From positions 124,001 through 188,000 of the forward strand of contig NZ_JARDUB010000004.1 in the NCBI RefSeq assembly GCF_029360665.1: a DNA stretch of 64,000 nt, given 5' to 3'. This document shows positions 27,058 through 35,450 of this stretch, one piece after another. The position numbers and the translations under genes are program-made. Under the pieces are notes generated by a model, which was not told the origin of the DNA, did no database searches, and was given only the letters and a program-made list of their open reading frames with translations. Position 1 is the first letter of the stretch. The number at the start of each line of letters is the position of its first letter. Origin of the DNA: Eudoraea chungangensis. GTDB lineage: Bacteria > Bacteroidota > Bacteroidia > Flavobacteriales > Flavobacteriaceae.

Positions 27058-29322
27058 CTATTCTTGAATGGTGAATTTGTTAGATGGGATTAGAAACTTA
27101 GGTTTCACGATTAAAATAATAGAAGGTACCAAAAATAGAGAACTAAGCAGGCACGCCAATATTGAAATAACTATCAAGCCTCCAAAAAATCTAAGAGGAG
27201 TGAAACTAGAAAAAATAAGGGGTGCAAAACCTACTACAACAGACAGAGCATTTATTATAATTCCCCGTCCGGTTGTTGTTAAAGTATTATATACCGCCTC
27301 CTGCTCGGTTATGCCACGGCTTCTTTCTTTTTTAAACCGCCATAGAAAATGTATGGTATAGTCTACCCCAATACCTATCATAATGGAAGACAAGAGGGCT
27401 GTGGCAATGTCTAAAGCAATTCCAAAAACTCCCATAAGACCAAAAAGTACAAGGGTGGCTATACTTATTGGTAAGGCAGAAAGCAGACCTCCCTTTAAGG
27501 ATTTAAAAACAAAGCTCAAAAGAACAAAAACAATAAGAATAGCGATGAGCAATGATTTTAATTGCCCATCTACTACCACGTCTGCCAATTCTATATCAGT
27601 TAAACTGGCTCCAGCCGCATATTGCATATTTGGATCATTAGCAGTTAAGCTTTCTAGCCTTTCTACTACTCTCTTACTGGCAGAATTACTTCCATCTTTT
27701 AGGCTAATAATCATTCTGGCATTCTCATAATCATAATCCAAATATTGAGATAAATCCTCTGCCTCCTCTCCCATGCTAAAGATTTCAATGAACTGATAAA
27801 TTTCGTCAGAATTTTTAGGTAGACGATGGTATCCTTCTTCTTCAGGAGAATAAAAACCTTTACTCAACTCCTTTACTAAGCTTACCGGAGAACTAATGTT
27901 TCCAACTGCCGGATCTTTCAATAGTTCCTCTTCGTAAGATTCCATACGATGAAGCACATCTGCAGACAAAACATCCCCAGTAAATAAAACAGAAATAAAT
28001 TGAGAGCCTCCGAATTTCTCGTTGATTAAACTGGTAGATCTACCTACTTCTGATTTTGTAGAAAAATAGTTTTCAATGTTAGTATCCACTTTTAACTGGA
28101 GCACACCAAAGATGGATATTATGCTAATCAGAAGGGCCAAACTGGTTATTGTCCTAGGCCGCTCGCTTACCCATAAACTAAGATAATGCAGGCTTGTTTT
28201 TTTTTCTAACGTCCTTTTTCTAATATGCCGTTGCTCATCTCTTTTTGGTACAAAATAAGAAAGCATTGCAGGAAGAAACCACAAACTTAACCACAAGGCA
28301 AACGCAATTCCAGTAGCTGTAAGCACACCTAATTCTGCAGCAGGCTTCATGGTATGGCTTAAAAGACTCAGAATTCCACCTATGGTAGTTACTCCGGTAA
28401 TAAGGATTGGCACTCTAAGATCGCTGTAAATTCTTTTACAAATGCTTTTCATGGGTAAGGAGGTAGTCTGGGCTAGTTCCTGGTAATGGGCGATAAGGTG
28501 TATCCCGTAGTCGTTTGCAATAGCGATAATCATAATTGGCATTATGATGCTAAAGAGAGAAATCTGCCAACCAAAAAGCGACATAGTGCCAAAGGACAGA
28601 ATTATACTCATTAAGACAATTACAAAAGGCATAAATACACCTTTCCATTCTTTAAAGGAGAAATACAGCATTCCTACCATTAGAATCATGGCAAGAGGTA
28701 AAAGAAATATCAGGTCTTTCATTATATTTCCTTCAATAGAATAGCGAATAAATGGCAAACCGCCAAGTAACATTTCTTCTTCCCCTGGGTGGTTCGAAAC
28801 AACCTCCTTAATCTTATCTATTATGAGATCGGTGGTGCTGGTGTTCTTAATTAAGACCAAGGAAGTCAGGGTAAAATCCTCAGAAAAAAAACGCCGAGCC
28901 ATTATATTAGATTCTATTCTAACTTTGAGATCTTCTATTTCCACTGGCTCATACGGTAAACCTTCAAAGAAAGGTGTCATGGTTAAAAAGCCATCTTCCG
29001 AACGAATTTCCTGTACGGAAAAGGGAGAAATTACTCTATCAAGACCTGGGAGCTCTCCAAGCTGAATAGAAATCTCTTCTAATCGCTTTAGGGTTCTGTT
29101 GGTAACTACATCTTCAGAATGGAGCATAAGTAAAATCATCTCACTCCCGCCAAAAATGCTGTCTAGTTCTTGTAAATAAACCTTGTTTTTTATGCTGTCT
29201 GGCACATAGTCTCTTACATCAGAATTAACCGTAAGTTTTGGAATAAGTAGTAATGCCCCTAGCATTAGTGCCAAAGCCACGGATATAATCCAGAAACGGT
29301 ACTTAATAATATATTCTTGCAT
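27058..29322 (-). CDS. RND superfamily MMPL transporter
   Basis: A 754-residue transporter with the RND/MMPL layout: an N-terminal helix, a large periplasmic loop (about 40-200), a helix bundle (about 200-345), a second helix and periplasmic loop (about 390-560), and a second bundle to the end. Visible family segments include PIMIIAIANDYGIHLIAHYQ and SSIMIGIGVDYTIHFLWRFK, which contain the charged helix residues used for proton coupling. The size and pattern fit HpnN-like and sterol/lipid exporters. Its downstream partners are LolA-like and squalene synthase genes, so export of a squalene-derived lipid is plausible. It is probably the first gene of the operon. Confidence 0.88.
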   Translation of the reverse strand: MQEYIIKYRFWIISVALALMLGALLLIPKLTVNSDVRDYVPDSIKNKVYLQELDSIFGGSEMILLMLHSEDVVTNRTLKRLEEISIQLGELPGLDRVISPFSVQEIRSEDGFLTMTPFFEGLPYEPVEIEDLKVRIESNIMARRFFSEDFTLTSLVLIKNTSTTDLIIDKIKEVVSNHPGEEEMLLGGLPFIRYSIEGNIMKDLIFLLPLAMILMVGMLYFSFKEWKGVFMPFVIVLMSIILSFGTMSLFGWQISLFSIIMPIMIIAIANDYGIHLIAHYQELAQTTSLPMKSICKRIYSDLRVPILITGVTTIGGILSLLSHTMKPAAELGVLTATGIAFALWLSLWFLPAMLSYFVPKRDEQRHIRKRTLEKKTSLHYLSLWVSERPRTITSLALLISIISIFGVLQLKVDTNIENYFSTKSEVGRSTSLINEKFGGSQFISVLFTGDVLSADVLHRMESYEEELLKDPAVGNISSPVSLVKELSKGFYSPEEEGYHRLPKNSDEIYQFIEIFSMGEEAEDLSQYLDYDYENARMIISLKDGSNSASKRVVERLESLTANDPNMQYAAGASLTDIELADVVVDGQLKSLLIAILIVFVLLSFVFKSLKGGLLSALPISIATLVLFGLMGVFGIALDIATALLSSIMIGIGVDYTIHFLWRFKKERSRGITEQEAVYNTLTTTGRGIIINALSVVVGFAPLIFSSFTPLRFFGGLIVISILACLLSSLFLVPSIILIVKPKFLIPSNKFTIQE

Positions 29323-29528
29323 GCTAATTTACTGAGGGAACAATAACCTCAAATTTAGTATTTCCATTTGGGTTTTAATTATACTAATGCGGATTAATTG
29401 CTGCTAAATACTGTATAAGCTATCTGGGTAAATATGGATATATGCCAGACTTTTTAAAAAAATTTAAGTTCCGATATTTAAATTTGCTTTATTAAGTAAA
29501 TAAAGTTTTATACTTCGTAATACCTTAC

Positions 29529-29536
29529 TATATTTG
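29529..29536 (+). promoter_or_regulatory. -7 promoter box of the tRNA-Arg gene
   Basis: TATATTTG matches the TAnnTTTG -7 consensus of the Bacteroidota housekeeping sigma factor. It ends 15 bp before the tRNA, a fitting distance for transcription start. The -33 region is only A/T-rich and lacks a strong TTG. Confidence 0.65.
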
Positions 29537-29551
29537 CACCGCTAAAAAATC

Positions 29552-29625
29552 GGTCGCGTAGCTCAGCTGGATAGAGCATCTGCCTTCTAAGCAGACGGTC
29601 ACAGGTTCGAATCCTGTCGCGATCA
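29552..29625 (+). tRNA. tRNA-Arg (anticodon UCU)
   Basis: A complete 74-base cloverleaf. The acceptor stem is GGTCGCG with CGCGATC (one G-T pair), the D-arm GCTC/GAGC, the anticodon stem TCTGC/GCAGA with loop CTTCTAA, and the T-arm ACAGG TTCGAAT CCTGT. The discriminator base is A and CCA is not encoded. The loop places TCT at positions 34-36, reading AGA arginine codons. A minus-strand open frame across this gene is spurious. Confidence 0.96.
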
Positions 29626-29638
29626 CTAATATTCCTAG

Positions 29639-29673
29639 AGTCTCAGAGGTTTTACACTTTTGAGACTTTTTTA
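29639..29673 (+). terminator. Terminator of the tRNA-Arg transcript
   Basis: AGTCTCA (29639-29645) pairs with TGAGACT (29661-29667) and is followed by a run of T. It lies 13 bp after the tRNA and fits a rho-independent terminator on the plus strand. Confidence 0.75.
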
Positions 29674-30366
29674 TTTGCAAACAATTTGCAAACACGTGAA
29701 GATTTATCAAATTTTAACATTTATTGAATCAAATAGAGTCAATAAAAATGGATTCTTCATTTTCAATTAATCTTCTTCTATCTTAGGATAAGACGAAATT
29801 TATTTCGTTCCAAATCCTTACCCTTAACTTTTGCGGATGGTTCCTGTTGGGTTTTTGTAGCGTCCCGATAGGTAAGCGTAATGCAAAAATCCAATAGGGT
29901 GCGACCTACTTCTTGGATGAAAAGTACTTCATCAAAGTTTACAAATTTTAGGAGCGAAGCGGATAAGGTTTGTTAAGCAAGAGGGTAACACGATAAAGCG
30001 GTGTTACGAATCATAAATCATTGATTTTCAATGTATCGAAAATAAAGCGCGAATATTTTTTTTCAAAAACTCAACAAACACCCTCTAAGACCGGGCACAT
30101 ACATAAAAGTTGAGGGAATACTCAAATGGACATTTCCGATTTGAATTATGATAAATGCCACTAGTGAAAGAAATAAACTCTTTATTGCAATTGAAATTTG
30201 AACTAGCTGATTTCAAGTTTTAAGAAATTGGACTAGTATGATTTTGATTGATGTTTTTAGTTCCCAATAATTATTTAGGTATTCTTAGAGTGTTACATTT
30301 TTTTTCAAAAATGAATAGTTCTTGAGAATAATTTAATTTTCTAAATGTGTTTTCAAAAGTTAGTAT
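29674..30366. other. Non-coding stretch beside tRNA-Arg, possible old integration site
   Basis: About 690 bp hold no supportable gene. A close direct repeat of TTTGCAAAC occurs at its left end (about 29674-29695). At 29843-29857, CCTGTTGGGTTTTTG pairs imperfectly with CAAAAATCCAATAGGG at 29884-29899, a large hairpin. The stretch separates the conserved lipid operon and tRNA from accessory-looking genes to the right. tRNA 3' ends are common integration targets. I found no integrase and no second copy of the tRNA 3' end, so an integration origin is only a suggestion. Confidence 0.35.
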
Positions 30367-31128
30367 TTACTTTTCCTTCATTTCAATTTCTCCAATCATT
30401 ACCTTCGCCACAATGGCCGAAGAAGGAAGAAACATAGTAGACACGACCCGTTGATCGATGACCACCTCGTGTTTATCCTTTAAATCAGCCTTGGATTGAA
30501 AAAAAGCCCCGTGTTCCCGCAATCGGTCTTCCAATAAAAAAGGTAACAGGGTACCTTCCTTGGCCCAGGATTTGGTTATTTCGGTTGAATTTGGAAATCC
30601 AGTTAGCTTTTTACCTTTCACCATATACTCCCCATTACCCAATACAACGTTGGCAAAAGAAGCTGGCCCATGTCCGCAACCTCCTATAACACCCCCATTG
30701 TCATAAACCTTAGCCATAACCGACAATAATTTTTGATTGTTGGCCACATCGAAGATCGGCCCATACCCACCTCCGACAAAGACCGCATCATATTTGGAAT
30801 AATCCACTTGGTCGGGAGTAAGCGAACGATTCACCTTTTCCATAAAACACTCGTACTTTATGGTATAGCTGCTGATGTCAAGAGGATCCATGGAAAACGG
30901 GATTTCGCCGCCTTTTGGGGAAGCAAAATCCACTTCATAACCATGAGACACAAAAATGTGATAGGGGGGCGCCACCTCCCAAAGATTATTGCCGGCAAAA
31001 TGTTTTTCAGGGTCACCCATGTCCTCCGTATTGGATACCAGGATCAAAACGCCTCCTTTAACATCATCCTCGCTATCACAGGAATGGAGTAGAAGACCAA
31101 GGGCCAGGATGTAAAAAATGATTTTCAT
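30367..31128 (-). CDS. DJ-1/PfpI-family lipoprotein with displaced nucleophile
   Basis: A 253-residue protein with a lipoprotein signal (LALGLLLHSC, Cys 17), so it is exported. The class I glutamine-amidotransferase-like fold of the Hsp31/DJ-1 type is clear: GGVLILVSNTEDMG, YEVDFASPKGGEIPF and YDAVFVGGGYGP. At the nucleophile elbow the family has a Cys directly before HGP. Here the sequence is IGGCGHGPASF, with Gly at that position and the Cys one residue earlier. Normal glyoxalase, chaperone or deglycase activity is therefore doubtful. It is co-directional with the upstream esterase gene (65-bp gap), and both share an 11-bp box ahead of their starts. Confidence 0.82.
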   Translation of the reverse strand: MKIIFYILALGLLLHSCDSEDDVKGGVLILVSNTEDMGDPEKHFAGNNLWEVAPPYHIFVSHGYEVDFASPKGGEIPFSMDPLDISSYTIKYECFMEKVNRSLTPDQVDYSKYDAVFVGGGYGPIFDVANNQKLLSVMAKVYDNGGVIGGCGHGPASFANVVLGNGEYMVKGKKLTGFPNSTEITKSWAKEGTLLPFLLEDRLREHGAFFQSKADLKDKHEVVIDQRVVSTMFLPSSAIVAKVMIGEIEMKEK

Positions 31129-31193
31129 GTCTTTTGATTTAATTTAAAGTAATCGTCATTATTTTAATATTTTCTAGAAAAGGTATGTACAGA

Positions 31194-32207
31194 TTATTCA
31201 TATAAGTAGATGGCTGCAGCCCCAGCCATTTTCTTTTGATTGTGACCTACATCCGGTATAATTTGTAGCCTCCAATTGAAAGTGGCATTCATTGTCTTGG
31301 CAGTTTCCTGACTTTTCCAATAGAAATATTTCCCTCTTTGCAGTCGATGTGTCCCCTGCTTATCTACCGTTGGGGAGCGTAGCATAAGCCCTCCAGTTTC
31401 ATTTTCGTTATCTAGCTCTCCAAGAAAAAGCACCAGTTTTTTTCTAAAGGATTGCTTCAAATTCTCTTCTTGTAACCCAATATTTTTTATCCCGAACGGA
31501 AAGTCTTCTGTAGAATCCGGTGGGGTGTAGGAACCTGAGTTCGAAGCAAGGATTCTGTTTGCTTTTGAGTGTGGGGCAAACAGGGCAAAACGATGTAAGA
31601 TCTGTCCTCCGGCCGAATGTCCAAAAATATCATATGCCGTTTGCGAGGATCCAACGGCAATCGCGACTTCTTCAAATAATCGATCAAAATCGTCATAGAT
31701 CCATTCCCCGGGTGTCAAGTTTAACTCGTACTTCACTTTTTCTTCATTCAATTCAACAATATTCGAATTTTCTTTAAATGTGACACTTTCCAATATATTT
31801 AGGTTTGAAACAATTCCCCCTAAATGATAATCCCCGTATCCGTAGTTCTTTTCGGCATACGACGGAGAAATAATCAATACGCTATGCTTTTCCGAAGCTT
31901 CGATCCACGAATCCCTATAATCATCCCCATTTCTGCCAGACCCCGGGATAACCAGTAAAATTTTGGACTGAGCAGTAAAGTTTTTCGGCTTGTGATAGTA
32001 CACTCTAATGGTATCTTCCTGATGGCCTAAACCACCCATTCGTTCGAAATATCCTGACCCCTCGTTAATTCTTAGTGCGGGATGGTTTTGTGTTTTAAGG
32101 AACTCTTTTTCGGCTATCGATGCCTCATTAGTTGATGATTGCCCATGGGTTTGGTTTAACAATCCAATTATTGCACTTGCCATTATAGGAATTAATTTCG
32201 TTTTCAT
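31194..32207 (-). CDS. Exported alpha/beta hydrolase (esterase)
   Basis: A 337-residue exported protein (signal MASAIIGLLNQTHGQ) with an alpha/beta-hydrolase fold. The oxyanion region is KILLVIPGSGRNGDDYRDSW. The nucleophile elbow is FGHSAGGQ. A candidate acid lies in FLGELDNENETGG and the His in IIPDVGHNQKK. The pattern is like exported poly-hydroxybutyrate-depolymerase or feruloyl-type esterases, but the substrate is unknown. The gene is divergent from a LytS/LytTR pair that starts at about 32450 and may be controlled by it. Confidence 0.82.
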   Translation of the reverse strand: MKTKLIPIMASAIIGLLNQTHGQSSTNEASIAEKEFLKTQNHPALRINEGSGYFERMGGLGHQEDTIRVYYHKPKNFTAQSKILLVIPGSGRNGDDYRDSWIEASEKHSVLIISPSYAEKNYGYGDYHLGGIVSNLNILESVTFKENSNIVELNEEKVKYELNLTPGEWIYDDFDRLFEEVAIAVGSSQTAYDIFGHSAGGQILHRFALFAPHSKANRILASNSGSYTPPDSTEDFPFGIKNIGLQEENLKQSFRKKLVLFLGELDNENETGGLMLRSPTVDKQGTHRLQRGKYFYWKSQETAKTMNATFNWRLQIIPDVGHNQKKMAGAAAIYLYE

Positions 32208-32215
32208 TTTTCCTC

Positions 32216-32252
32216 TAGTTTAAAGTAATAGTTTAATTTCTAGTTTCAGTTT
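32216..32252. promoter_or_regulatory. TAGTTT repeat cluster ahead of the esterase gene
   Basis: TAGTTT occurs at 32216, 32229 and 32241, and CAGTTT at 32247, so the first three copies recur every 12-13 bp on one DNA face. The cluster overlaps TTTAAAGTAAT (32219-32229), which also occurs at 31143-31153 in the same position ahead of the DJ-1-like gene. It could bind the LytTR regulator encoded at 33529. No known site from this phylum was used for the call. Confidence 0.35.
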
Positions 32253-32449
32253 CAAAGAAACACCGTACTTTGCTCTCTAAAGCGGATTTTCGACGGATCG
32301 GCCTTACTGCCATCTATATGAGCTAGAAATTCTGATTTTTGAAACTTATCATTGGATTGGACCTATTCATATGGAGTTGATGAATGTTCGTCGCCCGAAG
32401 TATTTACCGGGCTAGTTTATGTTTACTTTTGAGAAAGTTTACACGCCTT

Positions 32450-33532
32450 ATGAACCGATCAAAATCCAAATGGGTAGATACCCTTCTTCAATCGAGATGG
32501 CAAAGTCATATTTTGTTCTGGGTTTTGGGTTGGATTTTACAGGCTCTTGTTTCTGGCACTCCCTATGGTAGTTACTCTAGAACCTTTATTCACACTGGCA
32601 TTATGCTGCTGCCACAAGTACTTGCCTCTTATTTACTGGTGTACTATCAAGTACCTCATCTATTATTTAAAAGAAAGTACCTCTTATTTGGTCTATCATT
32701 CCTTATTTCTGCTTACTTTTTTAGTGCTCTTGCCCGCATCATGGTCGTGCACATTATAGAAGAGATCTACAGAACCCCTCCTTTTAGACAAGAACCGGTT
32801 TGGGAAATATTGACGGATTTAAGAGAGCTGGTAAGGCCCAATTTTTTTAGGGTATACTCGGTGGCTTTTACAATGCTTATTATAAAGCTTTTAAAGGAAA
32901 ATTTTGAAGAAAAAAGTAAGCGAGAACTTTTGGAAAAGAAAAAGATTACGGCAGAGCTTAAATTTTTCAAGGCCCAGATACATCCACACTTTATGTTCAA
33001 TACCCTGAACAATCTGTATGTACTCACTTTGAAGAAGTCAGACAAAGCGCCTGAAATGCTCCTAAAGCTTTCTGAAATATTGGATTATATGCTATATCAA
33101 TGTAATGATCAATTTGTTTCCATAGAAAAAGAAGCCAAACTAATTCAAAACTATATCGATTTGGAAAAGCTGCGATATGGTAGCCGGTTATCATTGACCT
33201 TGAAGGAGGAAATTGATAATTCGAAAACCCAAATTGCTCCCCTAATTTTAATCTCCCTTATAGAAAATGCATTTAAACATGGAGCAAGCGGAAGTTTGGT
33301 CGATCCAGTTATTGAAATTGAATTGACCGTTAAAGACAACATTCTTCTATTTTCTATCTTTAATACCAAGAATAAGCTAACACAGGAAGATCAAAATAAC
33401 CACAAAGAAGGGATTGGTTTGAGCAACACCAGAAGTCAGTTGCAATTGATTTATCCTGACAAGCATTATTTGGAAATTGATGAAAAGGATGAATCCTATA
33501 TGGCAACTCTTAAAATAGACATGAACAAATGA
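32450..33532 (+). CDS. LytS-type sensor histidine kinase
   Basis: A membrane sensor kinase of about 360 residues from MNRSKSKWVD (32450). An upstream Met at 32384 would add 22 residues with no clear feature. Four hydrophobic helices fill about residues 20-135, followed by a coiled coil and the HisKA_5/LytS phospho-acceptor motif AQIHPHFMFNTLNNLYVL. The ATP-binding region has LIENAFKHGASG and GIGLSNTRSQLQL. The stop overlaps the start of the LytTR regulator gene by four bases (ATGA), so the two are translationally coupled. The signal is unknown. Confidence 0.92.
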   Translation: MNRSKSKWVDTLLQSRWQSHILFWVLGWILQALVSGTPYGSYSRTFIHTGIMLLPQVLASYLLVYYQVPHLLFKRKYLLFGLSFLISAYFFSALARIMVVHIIEEIYRTPPFRQEPVWEILTDLRELVRPNFFRVYSVAFTMLIIKLLKENFEEKSKRELLEKKKITAELKFFKAQIHPHFMFNTLNNLYVLTLKKSDKAPEMLLKLSEILDYMLYQCNDQFVSIEKEAKLIQNYIDLEKLRYGSRLSLTLKEEIDNSKTQIAPLILISLIENAFKHGASGSLVDPVIEIELTVKDNILLFSIFNTKNKLTQEDQNNHKEGIGLSNTRSQLQLIYPDKHYLEIDEKDESYMATLKIDMNK

Positions 33533-34227
33533 GCATCCATTGTTTAATTATTGATGACGAACCTTTGGCCGCCGAGCTGATTGCCGATTATGTAGGGAAA
33601 ATTCCGCTATTAACCTTGGTTACGACCTGTAATAATGCCATAGAGGCAATCGAGGTTATCAAGAATCAACAGATTGATCTGCTGTTTCTGGATATCCAAA
33701 TGCCAATGATAACGGGAATAGAATTTTTGAGGTCACTAATTAACCCGCCAAAAGTGATTTTCACAACGGCTTATCGCGAGTATGCCCTTGAAAGTTATGA
33801 GTTAGATGTGGTAGACTACCTATTAAAACCCATTTCTTTTGAAAGGTTTTTTAAGGCTATAAATAAGTACCAGAGCACAGTTGAAGTTAAAATGGCAAAG
33901 TCGGCAACCACAGATGAGCCCGAAGACTATATGTATATCAATGCAAATAAAAAACATCATAAAGTACTGTATTCCGACATTCTCTATGCGGAAAGTTTAA
34001 AAGATTACTTAAGAATACATACTGTTCAAAATAGCATTACTACCAAACAAAAGATCAGCGACCTCGAAAAATCATTACCGTCCTATTTCCTCCGCACTCA
34101 TAGATCTTACATCATAAATACTAGAAAAATTACAGCGTTTACTGCACAAGATGTGGAAATTGGAGCTATTGAGATCCCCATCGGGATCAGTTACAAGCAA
34201 CAAGTTAATGCGGCATTGAAGCAGTAG
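33529..34227 (+). CDS. LytTR-family response regulator
   Basis: A 232-residue regulator. The receiver (1-120) has IDDEPLAAE, the acceptor Asp in LLFLDIQMPMITG, FTTAYREYALE and YLLKPISFERF. The LytTR DNA-binding domain (about 130-230) shows KVLYSDILYAESLKDYLRIH and SYFLRTHRSYIINTRKI. It is paired with the upstream LytS kinase by overlap. Likely targets are the divergent esterase and DJ-1-like genes, judged by position only. Confidence 0.93.
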   Translation: MSIHCLIIDDEPLAAELIADYVGKIPLLTLVTTCNNAIEAIEVIKNQQIDLLFLDIQMPMITGIEFLRSLINPPKVIFTTAYREYALESYELDVVDYLLKPISFERFFKAINKYQSTVEVKMAKSATTDEPEDYMYINANKKHHKVLYSDILYAESLKDYLRIHTVQNSITTKQKISDLEKSLPSYFLRTHRSYIINTRKITAFTAQDVEIGAIEIPIGISYKQQVNAALKQ

Positions 34228-34262
34228 TTGATAAATTAACCTTGGATTAACACAATTAAAAA

Positions 34263-34610
34263 ATGGAGATAATAAAGGAAGAATTGACTTGGAACGACTT
34301 TTTAAAAGTTGAAATAAGGGTTGGAACAATCATATCAGCGGAAAAATTTGAAGAAGCTAGAAATCCTGCCTATAAAATGATGGTTGACTTCGGAGATTTT
34401 GGAATGAAGAAAACTTCCGCGCAAATCACCAAACTATATACTCCTGAAGAAATCGTAGGCAAACAGGTAGTTGCAGTTGTAAATTTCCCTCCCAAACAAA
34501 TAGCAAATCTTATGAGTGAATGTTTGGTTTTAGGGGCTGTTGGAGAGCAGAATGAAGTTACGCTTATTCAATCAGAAAGAAAAGTGCCAAATGGAACAAG
34601 AATCGGATAA
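34263..34610 (+). CDS. csaA: CsaA-like tRNA-binding-domain protein
   Basis: A 115-residue single OB-fold protein of the tRNA-binding-domain (CsaA) family. Seen are FLKVEIRVGTIISAEKFEEA near the start, the strand AYKMMVDFGDFGMKKTSAQI, and VVAVVNFPPKQIANLMSECL with VLGAVGEQNEV near the end. CsaA of Bacillus has export-related chaperone activity. The length is typical. It lies 35 bp after the LytTR gene and may be read through from it, though no functional link is obvious. Confidence 0.93.
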   Translation: MEIIKEELTWNDFLKVEIRVGTIISAEKFEEARNPAYKMMVDFGDFGMKKTSAQITKLYTPEEIVGKQVVAVVNFPPKQIANLMSECLVLGAVGEQNEVTLIQSERKVPNGTRIG

Positions 34611-34740
34611 AACTGTGCCCAGTAAAAGTAATATGCCCTTGGTGAACCAAAACGTTGTGACACATTTAAAAAATTAGACGATACAAAAACCTTCAACAAA
34701 ATAAACCAGCCAAACGCTTGTGTCTCATAAAATTAAACAT

Positions 34741-35388
34741 ATGGAATATCCGGATTTAGATTTAAAAAATATAGCATTGATTACTATTGATACCCAAACC
34801 GATACTTTGGAAGGACAACCTCTGGAAATTCCTGGAACGTCTGCTGTTTTGCCTAATATGGCTTCTCTTCTAAAAATCTTTAGGGATCTCAAATTACCAA
34901 TAATCCACATTGTGAGAATCTATTTGCAAGACGGTTCAAATGCTGAACTATGTAGAAAAAAAGCCTTGGAGGAGGGTCAGGAAATACTAATAAAAAATTC
35001 TAAAGGTTCGCAAATTGCAAAAGAGCTATTCGACGAAAAAGTTATGTTAGACCCAGACTTATTAATGAACAATAAAATTCAGAAAATCAATGACGATGAA
35101 GTTGTAATTTACAAACCTCGATGGGGTGCATTTTACAAAACACCATTGGAAAAATATTTAAATGACAAAGGTATAAGTTCCTTAATCTTTACCGGATGTA
35201 ACTATCCTAATTGCCCAAGAACCACAATATATGAAGCTAGTGAACGCGACTATAGAATCGCGTTGATTAAAGACGGCGTTTCAGGCCTATATGAAAAGGG
35301 AGAAAAGGAAATGGAAAACATTGGCGTCAATTTACTATTAACTAAAGAAATGATTAACAAAATGATATGTACCATACCAGAGGGGTAA
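34741..35388 (+). CDS. Isochorismatase-family cysteine hydrolase
   Basis: A cysteine hydrolase of 215 residues from the ATG at 34741; a GTG at 34720 would add seven residues. The catalytic triad is visible as Asp in NIALITIDTQTD, Lys in VVIYKPRWGAFYKTPLE, and Cys in IFTGCNYPNCPRTTIYEAS. The expected cis-peptide region lies just before that Cys. The family cleaves isochorismate, nicotinamide, N-carbamoylsarcosine and related amides; the substrate here is not known. It stands between CsaA and the second LytTR pair, with a 130-bp upstream gap. Confidence 0.87.
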   Translation: MEYPDLDLKNIALITIDTQTDTLEGQPLEIPGTSAVLPNMASLLKIFRDLKLPIIHIVRIYLQDGSNAELCRKKALEEGQEILIKNSKGSQIAKELFDEKVMLDPDLLMNNKIQKINDDEVVIYKPRWGAFYKTPLEKYLNDKGISSLIFTGCNYPNCPRTTIYEASERDYRIALIKDGVSGLYEKGEKEMENIGVNLLLTKEMINKMICTIPEG

Positions 35389-35450
35389 TAAAGCACGTTT
35401 ATATGTCAGTCGCCAACAGTGAATCTAATGAAAAGCCCTGGTTCAATCCC

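Noticed and set aside
29528-29710. Minus-strand open frame across the tRNA-Arg gene
   Set aside because: It is the antisense of the tRNA and its terminator; the peptide has no coding signature.
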